A stretch of DNA of 13,853 nt, from the NCBI GenBank assembly GCA_002500485.1, contig DLRJ01000008.1, positions 1 to 13,853 on the forward strand, given 5' to 3'. The translations under genes were made by a program, and so were the position numbers. A model generated the notes under the pieces. That model ran no database searches. It worked only from the letters and a program-made list of their open reading frames with translations, and was not told the DNA's origin. The stretch comes from Dehalococcoidia bacterium UBA7891. Lineage in GTDB: Bacteria > Chloroflexota > Dehalococcoidia > Lucifugimonadales > UBA826. Every line of letters starts with the position of its first letter. Positions within the stretch are counted from its first letter, which is position 1. Shown piece by piece: positions 1 through 6,869 of the stretch.

Positions 1-93
1 TTGATGGGCACAGCTATAAAAGAATATGAAATATATTCAGCCAAAACACACCCGGACGATTTATTTGGCGATGTTGAGTGGCTAAAAAGCTAA
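1..93 (+). CDS. C-terminus of an unrecognised protein (cut by window edge)
   Basis: The first frame is open from base 1 to a TAA at 91-93 and gives 30 residues ending in GDVEWLKS. The piece is acidic, hydrophilic and rich in Lys and Tyr. I do not recognise the family from so short a tail. It overlaps the GTG start of the following CPBP gene by 16 nt, which suggests the same transcript. It does not look like the end of TrpB, the usual neighbour of trpA. The reading frame is plausible, but only its end is visible. Confidence 0.5.
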   Translation: MMGTAIKEYEIYSAKTHPDDLFGDVEWLKS

Positions 94-785
94 AATATCA
101 CTTGGCTTTTTCAGGGAAATTATTCTTTTTACCCAATTCGCATTTGATTGCTCTCCTTGTTCTATTGGTGACCCTAACCCTTACGATTTATTTGAGGATA
201 ACCTTTGGTTCTAATACTCTATATTTGCCGGTTCCTTGGTATTACCCATGGGTATTAGCTGTACCCCAATTGATTCTGTTGTTGTTTGTGAGTTTTGCTT
301 CTGAGGCCGATCGTAAACCGATAAAAGCTGTCCTTCATATGCCGTATAACGAAGGATGGCTTCGACAGTCAATGATCACCGTATTGGCTAGTATAGTCGC
401 GATATTTTTATATTCATTCACTATTTACAAAATAGATATTCCTTATCTGATGCCGCCTCAAGTCCCCAAAAATATATTGGGTGAGGAATGGTTAATGTTG
501 GTTAATTTGTTCGCAATGGTACTTTGGGTACCGTTTGCGGAGGAACTTTTTTTTAGAGGTTTTCTGTTAACCTCTTGGATTCCTAAATATGGTCATTCGA
601 AATCTATAATGCTTGTTTCATTGGTATTTATGTTCGTACATTCGCACCCGGGATTGTATTTTCCAGTATTTATGAGTTCCGTATTGATCTCATATCTATT
701 CATAAAAACTAAGTCTTTGTGGCCAGCTTTTTTATCACATGCGGTTCTGAATTTGATAGTTGTGATAGTTGCGGCTTCTGCTTGA
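78..785 (+). CDS. CPBP-family intramembrane metalloprotease (CAAX prenyl protease 2/YdiL type)
   Basis: This is a 235-residue, very hydrophobic protein with roughly six membrane segments. The three CPBP (ABI/Rce1) motifs are present in order: EELFFR at 155-160 (Glu pair and Arg), FMFVH with Phe184 and His188, and HAVLN with His221 and Asn225. In this family the glutamates and histidines form the catalytic site inside the membrane. Members include eukaryotic Rce1 and bacterial proteins linked to bacteriocin self-immunity, but the substrate here cannot be read from sequence. The GTG start at 78 overlaps the end of the preceding gene and has only a weak ribosome binding site, so the start is uncertain. 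Its place just before trpA is probably a cotranscription convenience, not a functional link. Confidence 0.85.
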   Translation: MAKKLKYHLAFSGKLFFLPNSHLIALLVLLVTLTLTIYLRITFGSNTLYLPVPWYYPWVLAVPQLILLLFVSFASEADRKPIKAVLHMPYNEGWLRQSMITVLASIVAIFLYSFTIYKIDIPYLMPPQVPKNILGEEWLMLVNLFAMVLWVPFAEELFFRGFLLTSWIPKYGHSKSIMLVSLVFMFVHSHPGLYFPVFMSSVLISYLFIKTKSLWPAFLSHAVLNLIVVIVAASA

Positions 786-837
786 ATTGGGCAGAATGTT
801 GTGCACGTAATCCTATATTGACCAGGTGGGGAGCAAA

Positions 838-1629
838 GTGGAAAATAGAATTAACTTAAAACTTATCTCTGTGAAATCAGAGAATAGGCCTGCTTTAGTG
901 CCTTATTTAACTGTTGGATATCCAACTATAAAGCTGTCAGACGAAATAGCCTTGAAGGCTCTTAGATCCGGGGCTGATATGTTGGAATTAGGGATACCTT
1001 TTAGTGACCCTATAGCTGACGGGCCAACTATTCAAAAAACTGGTTTCAAGGCCCTTGAAAACGGTGTTAGCCTTTCAGTGTGTATGGATGTTTTAACTAG
1101 TATCCGGAAAGAGAACGATGCTGCTCCAATTATATTCATGGGTTATTTCAATCCGTTTCTTCAATATGGACTGGAACGGTTTATGGAAGAGGCATCAGAT
1201 CGTGGCCTCGATGGTTTGATAATTCCTGATCTACCGATAGAAGAGTCCGTGGTTATATCTGAGCAATGTAGGAAAAATGGAATACACCTTATTCCTTTAT
1301 TGGCTCCTACCAGTACTGAGGAAAGAATAAAATCTTCCTGTGAACATGCAGGTGGATTTATATATTGTGTCAGCCTTACCGGTGTAACTGGAGCGCGTGA
1401 AGGTTTATCTGCGGGTGTAGAGGAGTTGGTCGAAAAAATCAGGAATCATACGGATTTGCCTGTATTGGTTGGGTTTGGAGTTTCTCAGAAAAAAGATGTT
1501 GAGATGATATCTAAATTTGCAGAAGGGGCGGTGGTTGGCAGTGCATTTTTGGATCATATAGCGAGTTCCAGAGACGGGGGCGAGATATCGGCAGCTGGAG
1601 AATTCATCGAGAGCATATTGGTGAAATAA
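838..1629 (+). CDS. trpA: Tryptophan synthase alpha subunit
   Basis: TrpA cleaves indole-3-glycerol phosphate to indole and glyceraldehyde 3-phosphate; indole then passes to TrpB. The protein is a TIM barrel of about 263 residues, the usual length. The signature MLELGIPFSDPIADGPTIQ carries both catalytic acids (Glu50 and Asp61 from this start, matching Glu49 and Asp60 of the E. coli enzyme). Further matches are MGYFNP, the IIPDLPIEE loop, SLTGVTGAR and the phosphate-binding GFGVS and GAVVGSAF segments. I chose the GTG at 838 because GGGGAG at 828-833 lies at proper distance; an in-frame GTG at 826 would add four residues. No trpB is in the window. The aroH gene follows after 15 nt, so this is a small aromatic amino acid operon. 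Confidence 0.96.
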   Translation: MENRINLKLISVKSENRPALVPYLTVGYPTIKLSDEIALKALRSGADMLELGIPFSDPIADGPTIQKTGFKALENGVSLSVCMDVLTSIRKENDAAPIIFMGYFNPFLQYGLERFMEEASDRGLDGLIIPDLPIEESVVISEQCRKNGIHLIPLLAPTSTEERIKSSCEHAGGFIYCVSLTGVTGAREGLSAGVEELVEKIRNHTDLPVLVGFGVSQKKDVEMISKFAEGAVVGSAFLDHIASSRDGGEISAAGEFIESILVK

Positions 1630-1644
1630 AACAGAGAGGTTGTA

Positions 1645-2016
1645 ATGTCTAAAGTACAAGCAATAAGAGGTGCGACAACATCCCCAAGTAATAGTTCGGA
1701 GAAAATTCTGGCTGCTACTACTGAGATGTTGGATTTAATAATAAAAGAAAACTCGTTGAAAGTTGAAGACATCATTAGCGCATTTTTTACAACGACTCAA
1801 GATTTAAATGCTGAATTTCCTCCGGTGGCTGCTAGGAAAATTGGATGGGTAAATGTTGCCCTAATGTGTGCTCACGAAATGAAAGTTCCTGGAGCACTGC
1901 AAAAATGCATCCGAGTCATGGTGCACGTGAACACTGATAAGAATCCTACTGATATTGTGAATATATATCTTCGAGATGCTGCCAATCTCAGGAAGCGAGA
2001 ATTGGAAGATGATTAA
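1645..2016 (+). CDS. aroH: Chorismate mutase, AroH class
   Basis: This monofunctional chorismate mutase converts chorismate to prephenate, the entry to phenylalanine and tyrosine. Its 123 residues match the Bacillus subtilis AroH type (trimeric alpha/beta barrel), not the all-helical AroQ type. Active-site residues are all visible: Arg8 in AIRGATT, Glu78 in AHEM, Arg90 in KCIRVM and Tyr108 in NIYLRDA. The last three fall on the same numbers as in the Bacillus enzyme. GAGAGG at 1634-1639 gives a good ribosome binding site. It follows trpA by 15 nt, so the operon serves both chorismate branches. Its stop overlaps the stop of the convergent VOC gene by two bases, and no terminator is visible between them. 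Confidence 0.96.
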   Translation: MSKVQAIRGATTSPSNSSEKILAATTEMLDLIIKENSLKVEDIISAFFTTTQDLNAEFPPVAARKIGWVNVALMCAHEMKVPGALQKCIRVMVHVNTDKNPTDIVNIYLRDAANLRKRELEDD

Positions 2017-2372
2017 TGATCTGGGTGTTGAAGAAGCTGGATGATATTTCCATCTGGGTCTTGAAATGTGCAGACCCCCCCGCCCCAATGTTCCTCTTCT
2101 GGTTCCCTAAGAAACTTGACCCCATTATCTTTGAGGGTAGTGGCGAATGTTTTTATATCTTTGACATCGAAATTCAACATTATTCTTAGAGGTTCTATGG
2201 AATCATCTGTTATTTCTGAATGCGATCCAATGCTAAACCTGAGTTCCCCCCATCTGTAGGCAATGAAATTCTCTCTCACAGAGTGAGGGGTAAGGCCTAG
2301 TTTAATTTCATAAAAATGCCTTAGGCGCCCTAAGTCATATGTCCATATGATTGCCCCTGAAAATCTGATCAT
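2013..2372 (-). CDS. VOC-fold (glyoxalase/bleomycin resistance-like) protein
   Basis: This is a 119-residue single vicinal-oxygen-chelate module pair. It has the typical opening (YDLGRLRHFYEIKLGL), a central FDVKDI segment and the closing FQDPDGNIIQLLQ. VOC proteins include glyoxalase I, extradiol dioxygenases and antibiotic-binding proteins. The usual metal ligands look absent: Gly or Ala stands where the first-strand His is expected, Met or Ile at the second His, and Gln replaces the last Glu in NIIQLL. A metal-free binding role, or one with altered chemistry, is therefore possible. AAAGGA precedes the ATG by three bases. It lies last in the minus-strand cluster, 233 bases beyond the phosphotriesterase-family gene, and ends tail to tail with aroH. 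Confidence 0.85.
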   Translation of the reverse strand: MIRFSGAIIWTYDLGRLRHFYEIKLGLTPHSVRENFIAYRWGELRFSIGSHSEITDDSIEPLRIMLNFDVKDIKTFATTLKDNGVKFLREPEEEHWGGGVCTFQDPDGNIIQLLQHPDH

Positions 2373-2391
2373 GATTCCTTTATTTTACTCT

Positions 2392-2568
2392 TCATTTAGT
2401 CAATAATTCGTTTCCAATTTCATCAAGCCCTTGTATATAATGAGAATAGAAGACAGAAACGCTGGGTGGATGAAAGTTTACAGAGGGTCTTTTAAAAGGA
2501 GGTAAGTCGCGTTGGATAGTAGTAGTAGGAGGTCGACCAGGTAGGTGTTCTCTGGAACGCCTCCACAT
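2392..2568 (-). CDS. Possible 58-residue small ORF, unrecognised
   Basis: This frame runs from an ATG at 2566-2568 to a TGA 19 nt before the VOC start. The product is Pro- and Arg-rich in its first half (PTTTIQRDLPPFKRPSV) and ends in a helix-like GLDEIGNELLTK. No family is recognised and there is no Shine-Dalgarno sequence before the ATG. The same DNA carries hairpins that suit a plus-strand RNA, so the ORF may be chance. It could also be the remnant tail of a lost gene. Confidence 0.25.
   Translation of the reverse strand: MWRRSREHLPGRPPTTTIQRDLPPFKRPSVNFHPPSVSVFYSHYIQGLDEIGNELLTK
2411..2441 (+). promoter_or_regulatory. Possible plus-strand promoter in the 2373-2605 gap
   Basis: A perfect -10 hexamer TATAAT lies at 2436-2441. 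The -35 region is poor: TTTCCA at 2411-2416 with a 19-base spacer. It faces the hairpin at 2571-2606, with no convincing plus-strand gene between. TATAAT can occur by chance in AT-rich DNA. Confidence 0.3.
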
Positions 2569-2615
2569 GTAAAGCGCTCGGAGTAGGTTACTACTGCGGG
2601 CGCTTTTAGCTTTTT
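2448..2615 (+). ncRNA. Candidate structured non-coding RNA of about 165 nt
   Basis: The 233-base gap between the phosphotriesterase-family gene and the VOC gene contains a TATAAT box followed by a structured stretch on the plus strand. A hairpin at 2544-2561 has 7 bp (GGTGTTC with GAACGCC) and a TCTG loop. A much larger one lies at 2571-2606, followed by a T-rich tail. Both stems contain a T:G position. In a plus-strand RNA this is a U:G wobble, while in a minus-strand RNA it is an A:C mismatch, so the structure favours plus-strand transcription. AAAGGAGG at 2497-2504 is purine-rich but leads only to a 10-codon frame. It does not match the RNase P, SRP, tmRNA, 6S or riboswitch signatures I know. 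The RNA call is an inference. Confidence 0.35.
2571..2615 (+). terminator. Strong hairpin with T-rich tail, probable plus-strand terminator
   Basis: The arms 2571-2586 and 2591-2606 pair at 15 of 16 positions around a GTTA loop. The stem has one G/G mismatch and one T:G wobble, with AAAGCGC facing GCGCTTT at the base. On the plus strand it is followed by T, AGC and TTTTT (2611-2615). It would end a plus-strand RNA from the gap, or read-through from trpA-aroH running antisense through the VOC gene. Its base overlaps the stop codon of the minus-strand phosphotriesterase-family gene. On that strand no T-run follows, so it should not end that transcript. Confidence 0.5.
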
Positions 2616-3562
2616 CCCTCAAAAAACTTTCTTGGGTTGTCAACCATAATGTTTTGTATATCTTCTTTTGATGCACCCAAGCCTTTAAGTCTAGGAATAA
2701 CTTGCCGGGTTATGAATAAATATCCGTCCGGATTATACTTCGATCGACTCGTCTGCCCTTCTTTTGAATCTATGCTGAGCCTGACTGACCAGTCATGTCC
2801 TAGCATGATTCTATTTCCATAGCCGTCTGCTATCAGCTTCATGGCAGTATCGGTTCTTTGCTCCCAATTCGGAGTTCCCATAGCTCTGCCACCTGGATAC
2901 CTATCCAGCCCTATCCAAACACCTTTATCGAGTAGACTTTCTAGGTAATGTACGTCCATGGTGTCGTTGCTGTGCCCAATGTAGACCCTATTTAAGTCAA
3001 CCTTTTCATCTTCAAAAATTCTTACCTGTTGCTCGCCGACACGATCAGGGGCCCAGGTATGGGTGGATATTGGAACCCCGGTTTCTTTTTGGGCCCGTGC
3101 AGCTGCCCTGAGTATAATTTCTCCTTCTCGAGTAACTCCGCCAACATCATTAGCCACTTTAATTATCCCAGCTTTTATATTGGTACCTTCAATTCCTGTT
3201 GTTATTTCTCTCTTGTAAAGAGACGCAACACTATCTATAGAAGCATTCCAAAATACTCTAGGTATGTCCCTCCATGTCCCAGTAGCACATATTATATTTA
3301 CACCCGATTCCTTTGACACTTTTGCCAACATATCAATATCCCTGCCGAGGTCGAGTGTAGTCACATCAATTATTGAATCAAGCCCGTCATCTTTTGCTTC
3401 GGAAAGAACCTTTATTGCCTCGGCTATTGAATCTTCTCGGTGTATGAATTCTGGATATATTTGGGGTATACCGGCAGAACTGACTACGATGTGTTCGTGC
3501 GATAAGGTGAAGCCTAAGTCAGAAGTTTCCATTGGGCCCAAAACTGATTCTATTTTGCTCAT
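2606..3562 (-). CDS. Phosphotriesterase-family metal-dependent hydrolase (probable lactonase-like)
   Basis: This 318-residue TIM-barrel amidohydrolase of the phosphotriesterase (PTE/PHP) group has a full binuclear metal site. The ligands are His22 and His24 in LSHEHI, Lys135 in GIIKVAND (the carbamylated bridging lysine), His168 in STHTW, His197 in YIGHSND and Asp257 in LGHDWS. This ligand order matches His55, His57, Lys169, His201, His230 and Asp301 of the classic enzyme. Many family members are lactonases rather than organophosphate hydrolases, so lactone opening is the better guess. The ATG is preceded by GGGAGAAGG. It lies 37 nt after the FAH-family gene on the same strand and probably shares its transcript. 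Substrate is not readable from sequence. Confidence 0.92.
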   Translation of the reverse strand: MSKIESVLGPMETSDLGFTLSHEHIVVSSAGIPQIYPEFIHREDSIAEAIKVLSEAKDDGLDSIIDVTTLDLGRDIDMLAKVSKESGVNIICATGTWRDIPRVFWNASIDSVASLYKREITTGIEGTNIKAGIIKVANDVGGVTREGEIILRAAARAQKETGVPISTHTWAPDRVGEQQVRIFEDEKVDLNRVYIGHSNDTMDVHYLESLLDKGVWIGLDRYPGGRAMGTPNWEQRTDTAMKLIADGYGNRIMLGHDWSVRLSIDSKEGQTSRSKYNPDGYLFITRQVIPRLKGLGASKEDIQNIMVDNPRKFFEGKS

Positions 3563-3599
3563 AGTACCTTCTCCCTTTAGTCGTATTTTTTGACGGAGT

Positions 3600-4382
3600 C
3601 TAACTATCCCTGATCACGGGATTACTAAGCGTGCCTACACCCGAAATCTCGATTTCACATGTATCGCCATTTTTCATATCCTTGGACGTACCATCAGTTC
3701 CCATCCAGATCACGTCTCCAGGGTACAAAGTTAGGTACCGGGTAATTTCTGAGATATATTTTTCTACTCCAAAAATCATGTCATTGGTGTCAAACGAAAT
3801 GGTTTCCTGACCATTAAGCCTTACGGTCGTTGTCATGTCATCGAGGATTGCTTCTGTTTCAATCCAAGGTCCCATAGGCTTAAAGGTGTCAGTATTTTTG
3901 GCGCGCCATAAAGTTCTATCAGAGGCTTGCCATGTTCTCTCACTGACGTCATTACCCACGGTATATCCCAAAACGTACTTTAGAGAATCTTGCATCGAAA
4001 CATTCTTGGCGATTTTCCCAATAACCACTACCAGCTCAGCTTCGTAGTGAATTTTATCTGTTGCGTCCTTGGGTATGACTATGGGATCCTCGTGGCCTAT
4101 GATTGCATTATTGGCTCTATATCCAATATCGGCCTTTTCAGGTAAATTGGGCTCCCTGTTCAACAGGGATGCTGCCTCTAAGACATGTTTCTTGTAATTT
4201 ACCCCTGCGGCGTAGAAAGTTTTCGGAATAACAGGAGGTAGTATTTTCACTTCTTCAACCGGAAATTTTTTAGTGGTTTGCTCATAACCATCAAATGGTG
4301 ATCCATGAACTTTGGATACTATGGTTTCGTTCAAAATACCATAGAATTGCTCATCTTTTGTCTGGCATCTTAGCCATCTCAT
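3600..4382 (-). CDS. Fumarylacetoacetate hydrolase (FAH) family protein
   Basis: This 260-residue protein has the FAH C-terminal catalytic fold. Motifs in order are AAGVNYKKH (59-66), HYEAELVVVIGK with metal ligands Glu114 and Glu116, GYTVGNDVSER with ligand Asp145, RAKNTDTFKPMGPW (160-173) and PGDVIWMGTDGTS (221-233). The family uses Mg2+ to hydrolyse or decarboxylate beta-diketo acids and related compounds, as in aromatic and tyrosine catabolism. The residues before about 50 form the short N-terminal domain. Its ATG overlaps the stop of the upstream monooxygenase gene in an ATGA arrangement, so the two should be translationally coupled and act in one pathway. The exact reaction is not determinable here. 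Confidence 0.93.
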   Translation of the reverse strand: MRWLRCQTKDEQFYGILNETIVSKVHGSPFDGYEQTTKKFPVEEVKILPPVIPKTFYAAGVNYKKHVLEAASLLNREPNLPEKADIGYRANNAIIGHEDPIVIPKDATDKIHYEAELVVVIGKIAKNVSMQDSLKYVLGYTVGNDVSERTWQASDRTLWRAKNTDTFKPMGPWIETEAILDDMTTTVRLNGQETISFDTNDMIFGVEKYISEITRYLTLYPGDVIWMGTDGTSKDMKNGDTCEIEISGVGTLSNPVIRDS

Positions 4383-5500
4383 ATCTTTAACTCCTGGTCT
4401 ATTTTATCTATAAGGATAGGTAATAATTGCTCTGAAACTATGTTGCATTCTGTAACGTGAGGAAACCCGGACAATATAAACTCATCTATTCCAAGCTGCC
4501 AATATTTCAGCAATTCTTCTGAGACCTGTTCCACATTTCCAACTATGGCTGTCCCGCAATTCACTCGGACATTGGATATGCCATTCCACAAATGTGTGCC
4601 CATTTTGTTATTTTTATATTTTTGGGATTGAGATCTCTGACCTACCATACTGGTGTTTTCGGAAGACTTTCCTCTTTGTTTCAAAACAGATTTAGAGGTT
4701 TGAGCTAGTAGTTCATCTGCAATTTCCCATGCTTCTTTTTCAGATTGTCTGACTATTAAGTGAGTTCTTAGACCAAAACGAGGAGATCGTCCTTTAGCCA
4801 TATATTTTTCCTGCGCTTTTTCCAGGTGGGGCTTCAGTGTTTCCTGAGGAAGAATCCATGCTAAATATGTATCAGCCTTATCGGCCGACAAATTCAGTGC
4901 AGCCTCTGATGCCCCGCCGAGGTAAAATGCCGGCTTACCCTTCGGTCCAGGAGAACAAACCGCTCCATTCAGATTGATGAATTCACCATTAAAATTAATT
5001 GCCTCTGGTTTGTCCCATAATTTTTTGCATGCAGAAATAAATTCAGAAGCTCTTTCGTACCTAGTATCATGATCTGCCTTTTCTCCCAATCTTTCCATAT
5101 CCCCCTCTATACCGCCTGGCACTATGTTTAGATCTATCCTTCCACCTGAGATTTGATCCAGCGTGGCGGCCATTTGTGCGAATAATCCTACCGATATGAA
5201 TCCAGGTCTCACTGCGACGAGGAATCTTATTTTTTCGGTGACTGCAGCTAAAGCCGCAACTGTTGTCCAGGTTTCGGCAAGAGGTGCATTTTCATCAAAA
5301 AGGCCGTTTGAAAATCTTGTAGGTACAAGAAGTGAGTAAAATCCGTTTTCTTCTGCAGTGAGAGCCACTTTTTTTAGGTAATCAAATGTTGGAGGGATTT
5401 CTGCCTTGTCTGTGCCTATATGTTCTCCATCTCCGTCTATGGGTATGAACCAATCAAACTTAGGTTTGCTGCGGGGCTCTATTATCTCTGACAACTGCAC
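4379..5500 (-). CDS. SsuD-like FMNH2-dependent (luciferase-like) monooxygenase
   Basis: This 373-residue TIM-barrel flavin monooxygenase of the bacterial luciferase family aligns over its whole length with alkanesulfonate monooxygenase SsuD. Shared stretches include the GDGEHIGT start, FLVAVRPG, AATLDQISGGR, HDTRYERASEF, FYLGGASE, FGLRTHLIV (Arg245, His247), NVRVNCGTAIVG (Arg312) and LSGFPH. Arg226, His228 and Arg297 of E. coli SsuD are kept. By contrast, Cys54 aligns with Asn65 and the catalytic Tyr331 aligns with Phe346, so the substrate or chemistry probably differs from sulfonate cleavage. The enzyme would need reduced flavin from a separate reductase, which is not in the window. The start is GTG with GGGAG upstream. 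It is first in the FAH and phosphotriesterase-family cluster. Confidence 0.9.
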   Translation of the reverse strand: MQLSEIIEPRSKPKFDWFIPIDGDGEHIGTDKAEIPPTFDYLKKVALTAEENGFYSLLVPTRFSNGLFDENAPLAETWTTVAALAAVTEKIRFLVAVRPGFISVGLFAQMAATLDQISGGRIDLNIVPGGIEGDMERLGEKADHDTRYERASEFISACKKLWDKPEAINFNGEFINLNGAVCSPGPKGKPAFYLGGASEAALNLSADKADTYLAWILPQETLKPHLEKAQEKYMAKGRSPRFGLRTHLIVRQSEKEAWEIADELLAQTSKSVLKQRGKSSENTSMVGQRSQSQKYKNNKMGTHLWNGISNVRVNCGTAIVGNVEQVSEELLKYWQLGIDEFILSGFPHVTECNIVSEQLLPILIDKIDQELKI

Positions 5501-5576
5501 GTTCTCCCTACCCTGGTGGGTTTTTTACATTGTGGAACATAACTAGGCTCAAACCCCTAATTAAATATGGGGACGA

Positions 5577-6377
5577 TTAAACTTTCGAGTATTTTGGATA
5601 TGTTATCTGGGTGCCATCGTCTAGGTCCTCAACTAGAAAATCACCAAATAATAATGGAGCTTCGACCTGAAGTAATTTAAGTATTTCAATTGCGAGGAAT
5701 CTTATTTCCCAATCAGCGAAAATGGCCCCTCTCATTTCTATGAAGTGTCTTAATGCCCTCACATTTGCGGTAATAAAAACTTTCGTTTCAGTTGCATTTG
5801 GCAAAACTGATCTGGCTGCTTGTCTTATAGCTTTTCTTCTATCGGTATTGCTATCAAATATTGATTTCGGCAATGATTTTTCTAAAGCAGTGACTAGTTC
5901 AGTGTAGCTTTCGGCTGCATGAATTAACGCGTCGTCTAATACTTTTCTCGCTTCTTTCGAGAATTCTCTTTCTGAGGACAGGGCTGGAGGAACAACAAAT
6001 GTGCCCTCTGTTTCATCCACGTATCTTTGAGATCTTTGACTGTAAGCGAATCCCGCTCGATGCCGAACCAATTCGTGAGTAAGGCTTCTAGAAACTCCAG
6101 TCACGATGAAACCGTAATTTACGTGTTCAAATACACTTCCATCTTTAGAGCTAAGTAGATTGTTGATAAAATCAGTTATGTCTCTACGGCCTCTGCCGTA
6201 GCTCATGTAACACATTCTTGCCGATATCTCTATAACAGCAGCTGATTCGTCGTCACCAGCCCTCACAGAATCAGGAATCGGAGGTACATTTTCCTCTTCA
6301 AAAAAATTAGCGATTTGGGACCAGTTAATAGTTGGTTTAGTGACCAAATAAACGCTAGGATTTTCTTTGAAGGCCAT
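5577..6377 (-). CDS. thyX: Flavin-dependent thymidylate synthase ThyX
   Basis: ThyX makes dTMP from dUMP using methylene-tetrahydrofolate, FAD and NADPH, replacing ThyA. This 266-residue protein has the ThyX signature RHRAGFAYSQRSQRY starting at Arg105, the RHR-X(7-8)-S type. It also has the downstream ARSVLPNATETK stretch with Arg189, and NVRALRHFIEMR around 205-216, which binds nucleotide and flavin. An upstream segment, DGSVFEHVNYGF, matches the conserved FEH region. GGAG lies seven bases before the ATG. It is divergent from the rpsF operon across a 174-base intergenic region and probably has its own promoter there. A single ThyX suggests folate-sparing thymidylate synthesis; whether thyA is also present cannot be seen. 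Confidence 0.95.
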   Translation of the reverse strand: MAFKENPSVYLVTKPTINWSQIANFFEEENVPPIPDSVRAGDDESAAVIEISARMCYMSYGRGRRDITDFINNLLSSKDGSVFEHVNYGFIVTGVSRSLTHELVRHRAGFAYSQRSQRYVDETEGTFVVPPALSSEREFSKEARKVLDDALIHAAESYTELVTALEKSLPKSIFDSNTDRRKAIRQAARSVLPNATETKVFITANVRALRHFIEMRGAIFADWEIRFLAIEILKLLQVEAPLLFGDFLVEDLDDGTQITYPKYSKV

Positions 6378-6482
6378 TAATATCTCCAGGAACTTTCAGT
6401 TTCAAAGAATCTTATCACTTAGCCTTAGAAATTTGCATTCTCAGGGGGGTGAAATAGACAGGGTTTTCTGCTGAAATTAGAA

Positions 6483-6512
6483 TTGTTGAGCGTGCCTTCA
6501 GCGTGATATAAT
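6483..6512 (+). promoter_or_regulatory. Extended -10 promoter of the rpsF-ssb-rpsR operon
   Basis: TGATATAAT at 6504-6512 is a perfect extended -10 element (TGn followed by TATAAT). A partial -35, TTGTTG at 6483-6488, sits 18 bases upstream. Transcription should start near 6519, about 33 nt before the rpsF start codon. It lies in the 174-base region shared with divergent thyX. Confidence 0.7.
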
Positions 6513-6551
6513 GAAGGTTGGCAAAAAAATAATCATTGGAGTGTTCTGGCT

Positions 6552-6845
6552 TTGGCAGAGAGAAAACGAAAATATGAGTTGATTATGGCCCTGTCCCCGG
6601 TTTCGACCGAGGCTGAGGCTACAGTAATTGTGGACAGTATTGCGGATGTTATCACCTCGTCAGGTGGAGAGGTGACAAGCAGGGAAGAATGGGGTGTGAA
6701 AAGGCTTTCGTACTTGGTAAACAATTTTCAGGAAGGAAGCTATTATAAAGCTGATATTTCAATGGACTCATCTGACGTTAAAGAATTGGAAAGGACTTTG
6801 AACGCAAATCAAGATGTATTGGTACATTTGATATCGAAAATGTAA
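6552..6845 (+). CDS. rpsF: 30S ribosomal protein bS6
   Basis: This 97-residue protein has the S6 pattern: KYELIMALSP at the start, a Gly-Gly turn (SSGGEVTSREEWGVKRLSYL), the EGSYYKADI strand and the ELERTLNANQDVLVHLI end. S6 binds S18 on the 30S platform. The start is an uncommon TTG; GGAG at 6538-6541 lies ten bases upstream and no ATG or GTG in this frame fits better. It heads the conserved S6-SSB-S18 operon. Confidence 0.95.
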   Translation: MAERKRKYELIMALSPVSTEAEATVIVDSIADVITSSGGEVTSREEWGVKRLSYLVNNFQEGSYYKADISMDSSDVKELERTLNANQDVLVHLISKM

Positions 6846-6869
6846 TTCTCGTTAGAGGCAGGGTTTGAT

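Noticed and set aside
2517..2529. Short GTA triplet repeat
   Set aside because: Three to four copies only, too short to be more than chance or part of the proposed RNA.
2442..2610. Match to a tRNA-Sec, SRP RNA, 6S RNA or known riboswitch
   Set aside because: None of the conserved core sequences of these RNAs could be found.
2569..2676. Upstream extension of the 58-codon minus-strand ORF into the phosphotriesterase-family gene
   Set aside because: It overlaps the conserved C-terminus of a convincing gene in another frame.
5501..5576. Terminator between thyX and the monooxygenase gene
   Set aside because: Only weak 4-bp stems (CCCC with GGGG; ACCC with GGGT) are visible, so termination cannot be claimed.
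6378..6482. Promoter for thyX on the minus strand
   Set aside because: A TAAGAT-like -10 can be found, but the -35 match is too poor to support a call.
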